Below are positions 1 through 7,933 of a DNA stretch of 64,000 bases, in pieces (within the stretch, counting starts at the first letter, position 1; each line of letters opens with the position of its first letter). A model generated the notes under the pieces. The model searched no databases and was not told the DNA's origin. It saw nothing but the letters and a program-made list of their open reading frames with translations. A program made the translations under genes and the position numbers. Source of the stretch: Aerococcus urinae (lineage in GTDB: Bacteria > Bacillota > Bacilli > Lactobacillales > Aerococcaceae); contig NZ_CP014161.1 in assembly GCF_001543175.1 (NCBI RefSeq), positions 124,001 through 188,000 on the forward strand, given 5' to 3'.

Positions 1-338
1 TCGGCCACTCTTTCGGGGTGGATGTTGAAGAGGGCTTCACCGACTGCTTCAGGGTTCCGTTTGGCTACCATGTCTTCTTTGGGCTTGTGACGGTTGTAGA
101 AGAGATATTGGTTATTGGCGTCGCAAGTAGTTACCTCATGGTCAATATTGGCCAAGAGCTGATTAATTTGGTTAACGCTTAATACCCCACAGTCGAGTTT
201 GACGGTATCACTGCCACGAACTGCTTGGGTTTTCTCGGCGGCGACTTCCACCCAATTATCAAGCGAGCGGTCAATATCAGTGATCAGGCTTTCCACGGGG
301 TGTTCTACTTTAAGATCTTCAAGGTCTGTATATTTCAA
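1..338 (-). CDS. PAS-domain protein, C-terminus beyond window edge
   Basis: An open frame of 112 codons runs off the left edge. It appears to begin with TTG at 338, with AGGAAGG upstream. The N-terminus is acidic and helical. From about residue 69 it reads VTTCDANNQYLFYNR and then VGEALFNIHPERV, the pattern of the PAS domains found in DUF438/hemerythrin-associated and flavin/heme-sensing proteins of Lactobacillales. It lies 26 bp downstream of the iron-type ABC transporter ATPase on the same strand, so it may be co-transcribed and act in redox or iron/heme sensing. The exact family cannot be fixed because the C-terminus is missing. Confidence 0.6.
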   Translation of the reverse strand, partial: MKYTDLEDLKVEHPVESLITDIDRSLDNWVEVAAEKTQAVRGSDTVKLDCGVLSVNQINQLLANIDHEVTTCDANNQYLFYNRHKPKEDMVAKRNPEAVGEALFNIHPERVA

Positions 339-364
339 TGCTTGGCCTTCCTTTCTTTGATGGC

Positions 365-1138
365 TTAATAAAAGTCTAAAACAAAGTGACCTTTTGGATG
401 ATGGAGACGGTCGGAGTGTACTTGGTAGGTTTCTTCAATGGTGGATTCGCTGAGGACCTCTGCGGGTTTTCCACCGGCCATTAACTTACCCTCAGAGAGC
501 AGGTAGGCATAATCGCAGTAGCGTAAGACCTGGTTGAGGTCGTGGAGTATCATGACCACGGTCAGCCCCTTTTCTTCATTCAGTCGACCAATGAGATTGA
601 GAAAGTGAATCTGGTTTCGGATATCCAGATAGGTCGTCGGTTCATCGAGAAAGAGGAGGTCAGGCTCTTGGGCCAAAGCTAAGGCTAGCCAGACTAACTG
701 CCTTTGGCCACCAGAGAGCTCCTTGAGTTGTTTATCCCGATAATCACTTAAGCCTACCATGTCGATCACTTGCTTGACAATTGCTTGGTCTTCCTTAGAA
801 CCATGGTCTAGCCAAGTCTGGTAAGGGCTCCTCCCCAGATTCACAATATCAAAAACAGACAATAATAATTGGTTGCGGTGGCTTTGTTGGACCACGGCGA
901 TCTTTTTGGCGCGTTCTTTTAAGGGAATAGTATGTAAGTCCTGTCCTTCAAAAATCACTTGGCCACTCTCTAAGGTCTTGCGCCCATTGAGGCAGTCGAA
1001 GAGGGTGGTCTTACCTGACCCGTTAGGACCGATTAAGCCGGTGATGCTTCCCGCTTCAATACCCAGCGAAATATGACTCAAGTGAAAGTCAGACTGTCTT
1101 CCATAAGAATAGCTGATATCTTTGGCTGTTAATAAGAT
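365..1138 (-). CDS. Iron-siderophore/heme ABC transporter ATP-binding protein
   Basis: FecE/FhuC-type ATPase that powers import of a ferric chelate or heme. Walker A (GPNGSGKTT), ABC signature (LSGGQRQ), Walker B (LLFLDEPT) and the H-loop (ILHDLNQ) are all visible. The first ATG/GTG/TTG in frame is TTG at 1081, which would remove the conserved first strand. The sequence upstream (LTAKDISYSYG) is clearly coding and follows GGAGGTGATC, a full match to the anti-Shine-Dalgarno. The only candidate initiator at the right spacing is ATC at 1138, giving 257 residues. The permease stop codon overlaps that ribosome site, so the two genes are translationally coupled. Confidence 0.88.
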   Translation of the reverse strand: MLLTAKDISYSYGRQSDFHLSHISLGIEAGSITGLIGPNGSGKTTLFDCLNGRKTLESGQVIFEGQDLHTIPLKERAKKIAVVQQSHRNQLLLSVFDIVNLGRSPYQTWLDHGSKEDQAIVKQVIDMVGLSDYRDKQLKELSGGQRQLVWLALALAQEPDLLFLDEPTTYLDIRNQIHFLNLIGRLNEEKGLTVVMILHDLNQVLRYCDYAYLLSEGKLMAGGKPAEVLSESTIEETYQVHSDRLHHPKGHFVLDFY

Positions 1139-1144
1139 CGTCGA

Positions 1145-2134
1145 TCACCTCCGAGTCGATTGGCGATAAAGCAGATAGAGGAAGAAAGGTCCTCCAATGA
1201 GAGACATGGTGGTTCCAATAGGAATTTCCAATGGCGCAATCACTGTCCGCGATAAGGTATCGGCTAAAATTAGTAAAATAGCTCCTAGGATCCCAGTAAA
1301 GGGGATCAGATGGCTATGTTTTCCACCAACCAGTAAACGAGTGACATGGGGGATAATCAAGCCTACAAAACCGATCATACCCACAAAGGAAACCGTAATG
1401 GCAGCTAGGTAAACCCCAATAAGGGCCACCATTAAGGCGACCCGTTTAGGCGGATAACCTAAGGAATGAATCAGTCCATCTTCTAATTGCAGTAAATCCA
1501 TCTTGGGATGGATGAAGATCAGACAAAGGTAAGCCGGGAGGGCATAGAGGAAGAGTAAGAAAATATCTTGCCAACTATGACCACTGAGATTACCGTTTAG
1601 CCAGAGAATGGCCCCATGGAGACGGTCACTATTCATGGTAACGATAACGCTTTGTAAACCACCCAATACCGAGCGGATGGCTAAACCGGTTAGAACAATG
1701 CGTACCGATGAATAAGCAGACTGAAAAGCCAAGAGACCCACCAAAAGGAAGGCTCCCACCCCACCAATAAAGGCAAAGAAAGGGACCAGGGCCGTCTGTT
1801 CTGGAAAGAGGATCAAAATCACTACAGCTAGTAAGCTGGCCCCGGCATTAATTCCTAAGATATTGCTATCGGTGATGGGGTTTTTGAGCACGCTTTGAAT
1901 GAGCAGTCCGGAAAGTCCTAGGTTCAATCCAGCTAAGAGAGTGATGACGATCCTGGGATAGCGGATGCTCCAGAGAATCTGCCCCCGCTTAGTGGCTTGG
2001 TTAGTGAAAGAGGACAAGATGTCCTCCAGACTGACTGGGATACTCCCTAGCCGCATACCAATCAGGGCAAAGATTGCCAGCACCACAAGTAAAAACAGAA
2101 AGAGCAACCAGCGACTTCTGCTTCTTTTGATCAC
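1145..2134 (-). CDS. Iron-siderophore/heme ABC transporter permease (FecCD family)
   Basis: 329-residue membrane protein of the FecCD/BtuC family, which carries iron-siderophore, heme or cobalamin complexes across the membrane. About nine to ten hydrophobic segments are visible, with family landmarks such as RYPRIVITLLAGLNLGLSG near the N-terminus and FVGLIIPHVTRLLVG near residues 255-270 (the ATPase-coupling region). It probably starts with GTG at 2134, four bases after the binding-protein stop, with GGAGAAGA as ribosome site. Only one permease gene is present, so the pore is presumably a homodimer. Confidence 0.92.
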   Translation of the reverse strand: MIKRSRSRWLLFLFLLVVLAIFALIGMRLGSIPVSLEDILSSFTNQATKRGQILWSIRYPRIVITLLAGLNLGLSGLLIQSVLKNPITDSNILGINAGASLLAVVILILFPEQTALVPFFAFIGGVGAFLLVGLLAFQSAYSSVRIVLTGLAIRSVLGGLQSVIVTMNSDRLHGAILWLNGNLSGHSWQDIFLLFLYALPAYLCLIFIHPKMDLLQLEDGLIHSLGYPPKRVALMVALIGVYLAAITVSFVGMIGFVGLIIPHVTRLLVGGKHSHLIPFTGILGAILLILADTLSRTVIAPLEIPIGTTMSLIGGPFFLYLLYRQSTRR

Positions 2135-2135
2135 C

Positions 2136-3170
2136 CTAATCTTCTCCTAAAAGAGCTTTCTTAACGAGAGCCAGGTCATCAGCCAGACCTAAACCACCAT
2201 TGATACTAATGTCATTAGAGCTTAGGGAGATAATGTGGTCATTCTTACCGGCCTTGCTTTCTTGCCAGATTGGTTTTTGTAATTCTGCTTCAATTTGTTC
2301 TTGAGAAGTGTTCTCGTCAGCAGTTCCTTTATTCTTTAAGTTAAAGACATTGGAGAGGGAATAACTGATGATGTAGTCAGGATCGGCATCAATAATAGCT
2401 TCCGAGCTGAAGGTCACTAGGCTACCGTCAGTAATCACGTCACTGCCTGCTTCCAGGGATTCATCGGCAATGTTTTTCATGCCTAATTTTTCTAAAATAG
2501 AAGCCAGATAGCTATCATCAGAAGCTACGGAACTGCCTTCTTCGGAGTTAAAGATGATCACGAAGCTTTTTCCGTTCAGGTCTTCGGTACCTTTTAAGAC
2601 TTCTTCTTCTTTGGCATTAATGTCATCGACAATGCTTTGAGCCTTGTCTTGGCGACCGGCTAATTTACCGATGTCTAAGAGGGTTTGTTTGACATCGTCG
2701 TAACGCGTATAGTCAAAGTAAACCGGTTCAACGCCAGCGCCTTCCACTTGTTGGCGGGTCATGGCTTCCAGTTTCTTATTGTTCAAGTAGTAGTCCGCTT
2801 CAGTAGCTGCTAGGGTTTCTAAATCGATCTTAGGACCACTCCCCACTTTAGGGAGGTCACGATAGTCTTCAGGTAATTGGTCGGGAGCGTGCGAGGTGAC
2901 ACCAACTAGGGGAATTTCTAAAGCATCGGTCATTTCAGCTAGGGATAGGGTTCCTGCAACGAGGGCGGGTTGTTCTTCGCTCCAGTCAGATTTTTTAACA
3001 GAGTCTTTTTCTTCTTTGGGAGCCTCTGCTTGTGACTCTTGGCTAGCCACTTCTTCGCTCTGGTCTGAGGAAGCGGCTTCCTTGTCGTTACTATTGCCAC
3101 CGTTTGAACAAGCGGCTAAGAGTGCCAGGGAAGTGAGGGCAGTTAAAGTAATCTGTAATTTCTTCTTCAT
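2136..3170 (-). CDS. Iron-type ABC transporter substrate-binding lipoprotein
   Basis: 344-residue lipoprotein with a signal peptide and lipobox (LALLAACSNGG, Cys21), followed by a Ser/Glu/Lys-rich linker to about residue 60. The rest is a periplasmic-binding fold of the FecB/FhuD class: a lobe with VAGTLSLAEMTDALEIPLVGV, a motif PKVGSGPKIDLETLAATEADYY near residues 105-130, and a long connecting helix. It is the first gene of the operon with the permease and ATPase and should capture the ferric chelate at the cell surface. The ligand cannot be told from sequence alone. Confidence 0.9.
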   Translation of the reverse strand: MKKKLQITLTALTSLALLAACSNGGNSNDKEAASSDQSEEVASQESQAEAPKEEKDSVKKSDWSEEQPALVAGTLSLAEMTDALEIPLVGVTSHAPDQLPEDYRDLPKVGSGPKIDLETLAATEADYYLNNKKLEAMTRQQVEGAGVEPVYFDYTRYDDVKQTLLDIGKLAGRQDKAQSIVDDINAKEEEVLKGTEDLNGKSFVIIFNSEEGSSVASDDSYLASILEKLGMKNIADESLEAGSDVITDGSLVTFSSEAIIDADPDYIISYSLSNVFNLKNKGTADENTSQEQIEAELQKPIWQESKAGKNDHIISLSSNDISINGGLGLADDLALVKKALLGED

Positions 3171-3369
3171 ATTACAATCTCCTTATCTCAAATATTTAGC
3201 ATTTATATAATATTTTATCATGAGACAAAGAAACAATGTAAGCCTTATCAAAAGTTAGGCGATATAAAAGCTTGTTTTTGTTCGTTATTTAACAAGCTTG
3301 ATTGCTTTTAGTTGGTTACTATGATTCTTTTTGAAAAAAGGGGATTCAATAGTAAAGAACCTGTCGTTT

Positions 3370-3402
3370 ATATTTGACATGTCAAATATTTATGACTATA
3401 CT
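3370..3402 (+). promoter_or_regulatory. Promoter with a 20-bp perfect palindrome over the -35
   Basis: TTGACA (3374-3379), 17 bp, TATACT (3397-3402) is a near-consensus sigma-A promoter 48 bp upstream of the small membrane gene at 3451. A perfect 20-bp palindrome, ATATTTGACATGTCAAATAT (3370-3389), covers the -35 element and looks like the operator of a dimeric repressor. The half-site TTTGAC resembles MarR/FabT-type sites, but the spacing differs from the FabT box. Confidence 0.7.
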
Positions 3403-3450
3403 AGTAGTGAAAGATGAAATATGACTGATTAAATATGGAGATGATCAAAA

Positions 3451-3708
3451 ATGGAAATTACTACTACGAAATTCATTGCAATTATTGTCATCCTAGTATT
3501 ACTCGCTGGGCTAGCAATTTATGGGATACGTAAAGCTAAACATGACCATAAGGATAACCACAAAGAAAAAGAAGCCGATGACCATATTGGTGTGGGCATT
3601 GCCCTGGGATTAGGAGTAGGTGCTTGCTTTGGGGCGCTTTTCGATAATATGCCTCTGGGGATTGGCATTGGCCTATGTATCGGTACCGCTATTGGGGTGA
3701 ATTATTAA
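3451..3708 (+). CDS. Small glycine-zipper membrane protein, unknown function
   Basis: 85 residues: an N-terminal membrane helix (FIAIIVILVLLAGLAIYGI), a His/Lys/Asp/Glu-rich hydrophilic loop (KHDHKDNHKEKEADDH), then a Gly-rich hydrophobic stretch (IGVGIALGLGVGACFGAL, IGIGLCIGTAIGV) with GxxxG spacing typical of glycine-zipper membrane helices. The His-rich loop could bind metal, but this is inference. It is a single-gene unit with its own strong promoter and palindromic operator, closed by an intrinsic terminator, so it is probably inducible. I do not recognise the family. Confidence 0.65.
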   Translation: MEITTTKFIAIIVILVLLAGLAIYGIRKAKHDHKDNHKEKEADDHIGVGIALGLGVGACFGALFDNMPLGIGIGLCIGTAIGVNY

Positions 3709-3712
3709 GCGC

Positions 3713-3742
3713 TAACTTTTTAGATTAAGTGTAAAAAGTTAG
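3713..3742. terminator. Bidirectional terminator-like hairpin
   Basis: CTAACTTTTTA and TAAAAAGTTAG form an 11-bp inverted repeat between the convergent genes ending at 3708 and 3755. Confidence 0.55.
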
Positions 3743-3754
3743 AACCTAGTATAG

Positions 3755-4300
3755 TTAGATTTCAGTCCGATAGAGAAAACAACCTCTCTCATGAGAATAG
3801 ATAATTCCGCAGGCTTGGAGATAGGAGTAGATAATTGTAGGACCAACAAAGGACATGCCTTTTTGCTTGAGGTCTTTAGAAATAGCCGCTGATAAGGGAC
3901 TAGTGGTTCTTCCTAATTCCACCCGTCGTTTGCCTTGGGTAAATTGGCACAAATAAGTATAAAAGGAGCCGTATGCGACTTGGATACTTTGAAAGACTTG
4001 GGCATTTTGAATACTGGCTCTAATTTTGGCTTGGTGGCGGATGATTTTCTCATTAGTCAATAATTCTTGGATTTTACCCTCACCGTATTGGGCCACCTTA
4101 GCGACATCGAATTGGTCATAGGCTTGACGGAAGGCCGCTCTTTTGTTTAAAACGGTCTCCCAGGAAAGCCCGGCTTGAAAAGATTCTAAAATCAGCATTT
4201 CAAAAAGATAATCGTCTTGGAGATTAGGCACTCCCCATTCCTGGTCATGGTAGCTGATGTATAAGGGATTAGCTAAATTGCACCAGTGGCAGCGTTGCAT
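3755..4300 (-). CDS. tag: DNA-3-methyladenine glycosylase I
   Basis: 181-residue base-excision enzyme that removes 3-methyladenine from alkylated DNA. It begins with the family motif CHWCNLANPLYISYHDQEWG, where Cys and His bind the structural zinc with the C-terminal H-x3-C (SHERGCF). SFQAGLSWETVLNKR and SFVGPTIIYSYLQACG are also conserved. The ATG at 4300 overlaps the ogt stop (ATGA), and GGAGG lies nine bases upstream inside ogt, so the two alkylation-repair genes are translationally coupled. Confidence 0.95.
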   Translation of the reverse strand: MQRCHWCNLANPLYISYHDQEWGVPNLQDDYLFEMLILESFQAGLSWETVLNKRAAFRQAYDQFDVAKVAQYGEGKIQELLTNEKIIRHQAKIRASIQNAQVFQSIQVAYGSFYTYLCQFTQGKRRVELGRTTSPLSAAISKDLKQKGMSFVGPTIIYSYLQACGIIYSHERGCFLYRTEI

Positions 4301-4836
4301 CAATAATGACCTCCTTTAGGCCAGGTGAATTGATTCATATCCTGACCTTCTAACTTGAGCAGTTGGTATTTATTCTTCAATCCCCCAGCATAGCCGGTGA
4401 GTTGCTTGTCTTTACCGACTACCCGGTGGCAGGGAATGATCAGACAAATCGGGTTCCAACCGACCGCGCCTCCCACCGCTTGGGCTGACATACTAGGAAT
4501 TCCTCGTTTATCAGCAATCTTATTAGCAATATCCTGGTAAGTGACAACTTGGCCATAGGGAATACTTAACATGACTTCCGCTACCTCTTGACGGAAGGAG
4601 GTAGGGTCTTGGAGCCGGAATTTAGGGATAAATTGAGGATTTTCTCCAGCAAAATACGCATCTAACCAGTCGATACTTTCTTGGAAGGGACGGCTGGTTT
4701 TTTCAGCAGTTTTAAGAGCGTGTTCGCTGATATCTTTTGACCCCGCAAAATAAAGCCCCGTCAAGGCTTGATCATCACTAGTGAGGATAATATCATCGAA
4801 GTTTTTAGGAGTGGAATAAGTCCAAGTGAAAAGCAA
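4300..4836 (-). CDS. ogt: Methylated-DNA--protein-cysteine methyltransferase
   Basis: Suicide repair enzyme that moves the methyl group of O6-methylguanine to its own cysteine. The active-site motif PCHRVVGKD is present, followed by LTGYAGGLKNKYQLLKLEG; PYGQVVTYQDIANKI is the DNA-binding helix-turn-helix. I take the TTG at 4836 as start because AAGGAGGGG lies eight bases upstream. This gives 178 residues, the normal Ogt length. Longer readings upstream have no ribosome site. First gene of a two-gene unit with tag, a combined answer to alkylation damage. Confidence 0.93.
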   Translation of the reverse strand: MLFTWTYSTPKNFDDIILTSDDQALTGLYFAGSKDISEHALKTAEKTSRPFQESIDWLDAYFAGENPQFIPKFRLQDPTSFRQEVAEVMLSIPYGQVVTYQDIANKIADKRGIPSMSAQAVGGAVGWNPICLIIPCHRVVGKDKQLTGYAGGLKNKYQLLKLEGQDMNQFTWPKGGHY

Positions 4837-5032
4837 AGTGTGCCCCTCCTTTTTGTGGAAAACGGTTATCAGTCGATCAGTCTTATTGTAACATGTTGCT
4901 TTTGGAGAGCCGTGTCCTTTCAAATAATGATTGCTCTTTTATTCTTGGTAAGGCCTATTAATATTCGTTTTTTGTTATAATGGAGTTAGATAGATAAGTA
5001 AAGCTCAACTAGAAAAAGCAGGAGTGAGTCTT

Positions 5033-5323
5033 ATGAAAAATGGTTTATTTATTCGTTTAGTCGCTTATTTTATTAGTAGCTTTTTTACCTTTGTCGTCTA
5101 TTTCTTGTTGACGGATTATTTTGGGATTGAACTCACTCAATTTCCAGGAATTTTATTAGGAATCTATTTGGCCCTGGCTTGGTTTCTCTTTCCGAATGTT
5201 GTATTAACCCTACCATACGATTCCGAGGCGGGGTATATGGTTACCAGTAAGATTCTTTATCCGATCTATTTCTTAATTAGTCCAATCCTATTCCTATACT
5301 GGCACTTTAAACGGGTGCTTTAG
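5033..5323 (+). CDS. Small integral membrane protein, unknown
   Basis: 96 residues with three hydrophobic segments (LVAYFISSFFTFVVYFLL; FPGILLGIYLALAWFLFPNVV; ILYPIYFLISPILFLYW). ATG at 5033 is preferred over the upstream GTG because CAGGAG lies eight bases before it. It stands alone and is followed by an intrinsic terminator. No enzymatic motif; family not recognised. Confidence 0.6.
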   Translation: MKNGLFIRLVAYFISSFFTFVVYFLLTDYFGIELTQFPGILLGIYLALAWFLFPNVVLTLPYDSEAGYMVTSKILYPIYFLISPILFLYWHFKRVL

Positions 5324-5373
5324 AGCGCAGAATTTGAAAGCATTGATTCACGCAACAAGGAAAAATAATAAAA

Positions 5374-5407
5374 TTCGCCTAGTTCGTATGACTGGACGGA
5401 TTTTTTT
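5374..5407 (+). terminator. Intrinsic terminator after the small membrane gene
   Basis: A stem of TTCGCCTAGTTC with GACTGGACGGA (one mismatch, some G-U pairs) around a GTAT loop is followed by seven T. Confidence 0.65.
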
Positions 5408-5526
5408 AGCTTCTTTTAAACAATCAAAGTAATGTGAGCGGGAAAGACTACTCTGCTCATAAGGCATGGTAAAATAATTTGGAGAGTGATTTGTTAAGAT
5501 AGAAAAATAGAAGGGATTGAGAGAAC

Positions 5527-6264
5527 ATGGAAGGCGCCTTTACTGTGAATTTTATCCAGCTTGAGGGCATACCTCTGGTGGAAATCTACCCACAAGGACA
5601 AGTGTCTGAAAATATCGTGATCGGTTACCATGGTTATAAATTAAACAAGGAAGCCTTGATCAAACAAGGGTTGATTTATGCAGCCAATGGTTTTCATGTT
5701 TTCTTGCCTGATGCCCCCCTCCATGGGGACCGTCAAGTTGATCCCTTTCCTGAAAGCTCCATTAGTATCATGCCTGGAATTATTGTGCAAAGTTTTGAAG
5801 AATTTCCCCGTTTACTTGCTGCGATTCAAGAACGTCAGGCTGTTAACCGAGCATTCGTCCACGGCGCTTCCATGGGTGGTATTATGGCTGCCATGATTGG
5901 GACGGCTTATGCAGAGACATTGAGCGGGCTCGCTGTTCATATTGCAGGCATTAATTTAGAAGAGCAGCTGAAAGTCATATATGGCGACTCTTATCCCGAT
6001 GACTTGGATGCCCAGTGTTTAGAAATTATCTTAAAAAATAGTCCAATCGCACAGCCGAATAAATTTTTAAGCCAACCGGTCTATGTCTATAATGGCGGCG
6101 CTGATAATGCGGATATCCTCCGTTTAAACCAGCAAGACATGCAAAAAATGAAGGCTGATTTTCCTAAAGCGCGCTTGGAGTGGACGGTCTTGGATGAGGT
6201 GGGCCACCGGGTGCCGAGTCAAATTAGCCAACAGACAGCAGAATTTTTTAAGTCCCTTCTTTAA
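5527..6264 (+). CDS. Alpha/beta hydrolase (YitV/YjfP-type esterase)
   Basis: 245-residue cytoplasmic serine hydrolase. Visible elements are the oxyanion region GYHGYK (residues 34-39), FLPDAPLHGD, the nucleophile elbow GASMGG (near residue 118), an acidic residue in the C-terminal YNGGADNADI segment, and the catalytic His in EVGHRV near the end. The layout and length fit the YitV/YjfP prolyl-oligopeptidase-like esterase family; no signal peptide. Single-gene unit closed by a strong bidirectional terminator. Substrate unknown. Confidence 0.85.
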   Translation: MEGAFTVNFIQLEGIPLVEIYPQGQVSENIVIGYHGYKLNKEALIKQGLIYAANGFHVFLPDAPLHGDRQVDPFPESSISIMPGIIVQSFEEFPRLLAAIQERQAVNRAFVHGASMGGIMAAMIGTAYAETLSGLAVHIAGINLEEQLKVIYGDSYPDDLDAQCLEIILKNSPIAQPNKFLSQPVYVYNGGADNADILRLNQQDMQKMKADFPKARLEWTVLDEVGHRVPSQISQQTAEFFKSLL

Positions 6265-6274
6265 AGAACGACCA

Positions 6275-6318
6275 AAAACAGGCACAACTCCTTTATTTTA
6301 TGAGTTGTGCCTGTTTTT
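6275..6318. terminator. Bidirectional intrinsic terminator
   Basis: AAAACAGGCACAACTC and GAGTTGTGCCTGTTTTT form a perfect long stem between the convergent genes ending at 6264 and 6322. Confidence 0.9.
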
Positions 6319-6321
6319 CGT

Positions 6322-6516
6322 TTATTCAATATCCAAATCGATGCGGTCGTTCATGGTTTCGCTAACATATTTGCCGTCTTTCTTACGCTGCTTGACACAT
6401 TCGGTAAGCAGGTATTCGATTTGCCCGTTAAGGGAGCGGAAGTCATCCTCGGCCCAGGCAGCTAATTGCTCATAGAGCTTTTGCGAGATGCGTAGCGGGA
6501 CTTGTTTCTTAGCCAT
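6322..6516 (-). CDS. Arc-like ribbon-helix-helix protein
   Basis: 64 residues. KQVPLRISQKLYEQLAAWAEDDFRS followed by LNGQIEYLLTECVKQR fits the Arc/MetJ ribbon-helix-helix DNA-binding fold (strand PLRI, then two helices). Its ATG at 6516 overlaps the stop of the SPFH gene (TAATG), so it is translationally coupled to it. The SPFH/Arc pair recurs in Gram-positives, and the small protein is often annotated as Arc-family. It may autoregulate the pair; that part is inference. Confidence 0.75.
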   Translation of the reverse strand: MAKKQVPLRISQKLYEQLAAWAEDDFRSLNGQIEYLLTECVKQRKKDGKYVSETMNDRIDLDIE

Positions 6517-7547
6517 TAGTAAAGACTTCCCGAGTTCACGATGGGGGAGACTTCGCTATTGCCACAGAGCACGACTAAGAGGTTGGAAACCATGGCTGCC
6601 TTGCGTTCCTCATCTAAGTCGACGACTTGCTTGTCTTCAAGCTTGTCCAGAGCCATCTCTACCATGCCAACCGCGCCATCAACGATCATAGCCCGGGCGT
6701 CAATGAGGGCAGAAGCTTGTTGGCGTTGTAGCATGGCTGCGGCGATTTCAGGGGCATAGGAGAGATGGGTGATGCGGGCTTCGACAATTTCCAACCCGGC
6801 AAAGTCCACCCGATTTTGGATTTCTTCCTTAATTCTAAGAGCAACAATTTCACTCGACCCACGCAGGGACCCGTCATCGGGCTCACCATCTCCGGTGGTA
6901 TCAATTTCAAATTGTGGATTCACATCATAGGGATATTGGCGAATAATGTTGCGGAGGGCAGAATCGGTTTGTAAGGACAGGTATTCTTTATAATTGTCAA
7001 CATTGAAAACGGCCTTAGCGGTATCACTCACCCGCCAAATGACTGCAATGCCAATTTCAACCGGGTTCCCCAAGTAGTCATTAATTTTTTGCTTACTGTT
7101 ATTTAAGGTCATGGCCTTGAGCGAGATTTTCTTGCTAGGGCCAAGCGAAATTTCCATGCCATTTTGATCTTTGGCCGACTTCTTTTCGGCTTTTCGGACG
7201 TCTCCACTTTGACCGAGATAGGTGCCGGCCGCGGGATTGATGGCTTGGCAGAAGGGGTTAACAAAGTAAAAACCTTCGCCCTTAAGGGTACCAATATATC
7301 TACCAAAAAGGGTCAAAACTAATGATTCTTGTGGGCTTAACACTTTAAGTCCAAAGAGAATTAACCAGGCTAAGGCCAGGTAGGCGATCGCTAGTAGGTT
7401 AACTAGGGGATGTACTTGGGCGATCAGGAGGATGGCAGAGAGGACAAGACCGATAATATAAGTGATCAGTACGGTCATCCCGTTTTTCTTACCTGTTAAA
7501 ACAGTTTCCGTAATTCCAGTGTCTAGTTTCTTATCTGTATTGGCCAT
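6516..7547 (-). CDS. SPFH/Band-7 domain membrane protein
   Basis: 343 residues. Two N-terminal membrane segments (residues about 23-70) are followed by an SPFH domain that begins [20 protein letters not shown] and includes [19 protein letters not shown] and [22 protein letters not shown], the usual stomatin/flotillin landmarks. Such proteins form scaffold rings at the inner membrane and work in membrane quality control or microdomains. ATG at 7547 has GGAAAGGAAG upstream. Downstream and overlapping is the Arc-like gene. Confidence 0.88.
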   Translation of the reverse strand: MANTDKKLDTGITETVLTGKKNGMTVLITYIIGLVLSAILLIAQVHPLVNLLAIAYLALAWLILFGLKVLSPQESLVLTLFGRYIGTLKGEGFYFVNPFCQAINPAAGTYLGQSGDVRKAEKKSAKDQNGMEISLGPSKKISLKAMTLNNSKQKINDYLGNPVEIGIAVIWRVSDTAKAVFNVDNYKEYLSLQTDSALRNIIRQYPYDVNPQFEIDTTGDGEPDDGSLRGSSEIVALRIKEEIQNRVDFAGLEIVEARITHLSYAPEIAAAMLQRQQASALIDARAMIVDGAVGMVEMALDKLEDKQVVDLDEERKAAMVSNLLVVLCGNSEVSPIVNSGSLY

Positions 7548-7933
7548 GGGAATCTTCCTTTCTGATAGATTTAGTAATAATGACAGTAACCGACTAACAG
7601 CTAAAGACTACTTCTTTAGGGAAAAAACAAAACAATTTTATGCAAACCACAATTCATAAGCGACTATCTATTTGATATCTTTATGATATCACTTTGATTG
7701 GGAATAAGCAAATGTTATAATTACGTAATATTATTAGGAAATAGCAATTCATATTGAGATATTTATCTGTATTTTGAAGACTTTTACTAATGACTAAGTT
7801 GTTTGATATAATTGCCCTAAGATTAAAACTCATGTTAATTTTTATGTTAAATTTCTTTGATAATTAGTTAATCTAAATCGGGTAAATTCGTGTAGTGTTG
7901 AGTTTTGGTTAATTTAAGGAATGAGTGATATAT
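7548..7933. other. Divergent AT-rich intergenic region with promoters
   Basis: 386 bp between the divergent SPFH and sppA genes. Two plus-strand promoters can be proposed: TTGATT-16 bp-TATAAT near 7695-7722, and TTTACT-18 bp-TATAAT near 7785-7815. A tiny ORF of eight codons begins with the ATG at 7921, overlapping the sppA ribosome site. No RNA gene is recognised. Confidence 0.4.

Noticed and set aside
3175-3240. Fur or PerR box in the iron-transporter promoter
   Set aside because: The region is AT-rich with only partial resemblance to GATAAT repeats; no convincing 19-bp site.
3247-3263. 15-nt identity (TCAAAAGTTAGGCGA) between spacer 1 and the chromosome, suggesting self-targeting
   Set aside because: The match lies in the middle of the spacer; the seed (first 8 nt) does not match. 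One such 15-mer among 35 spacers and 64 kb is near chance.
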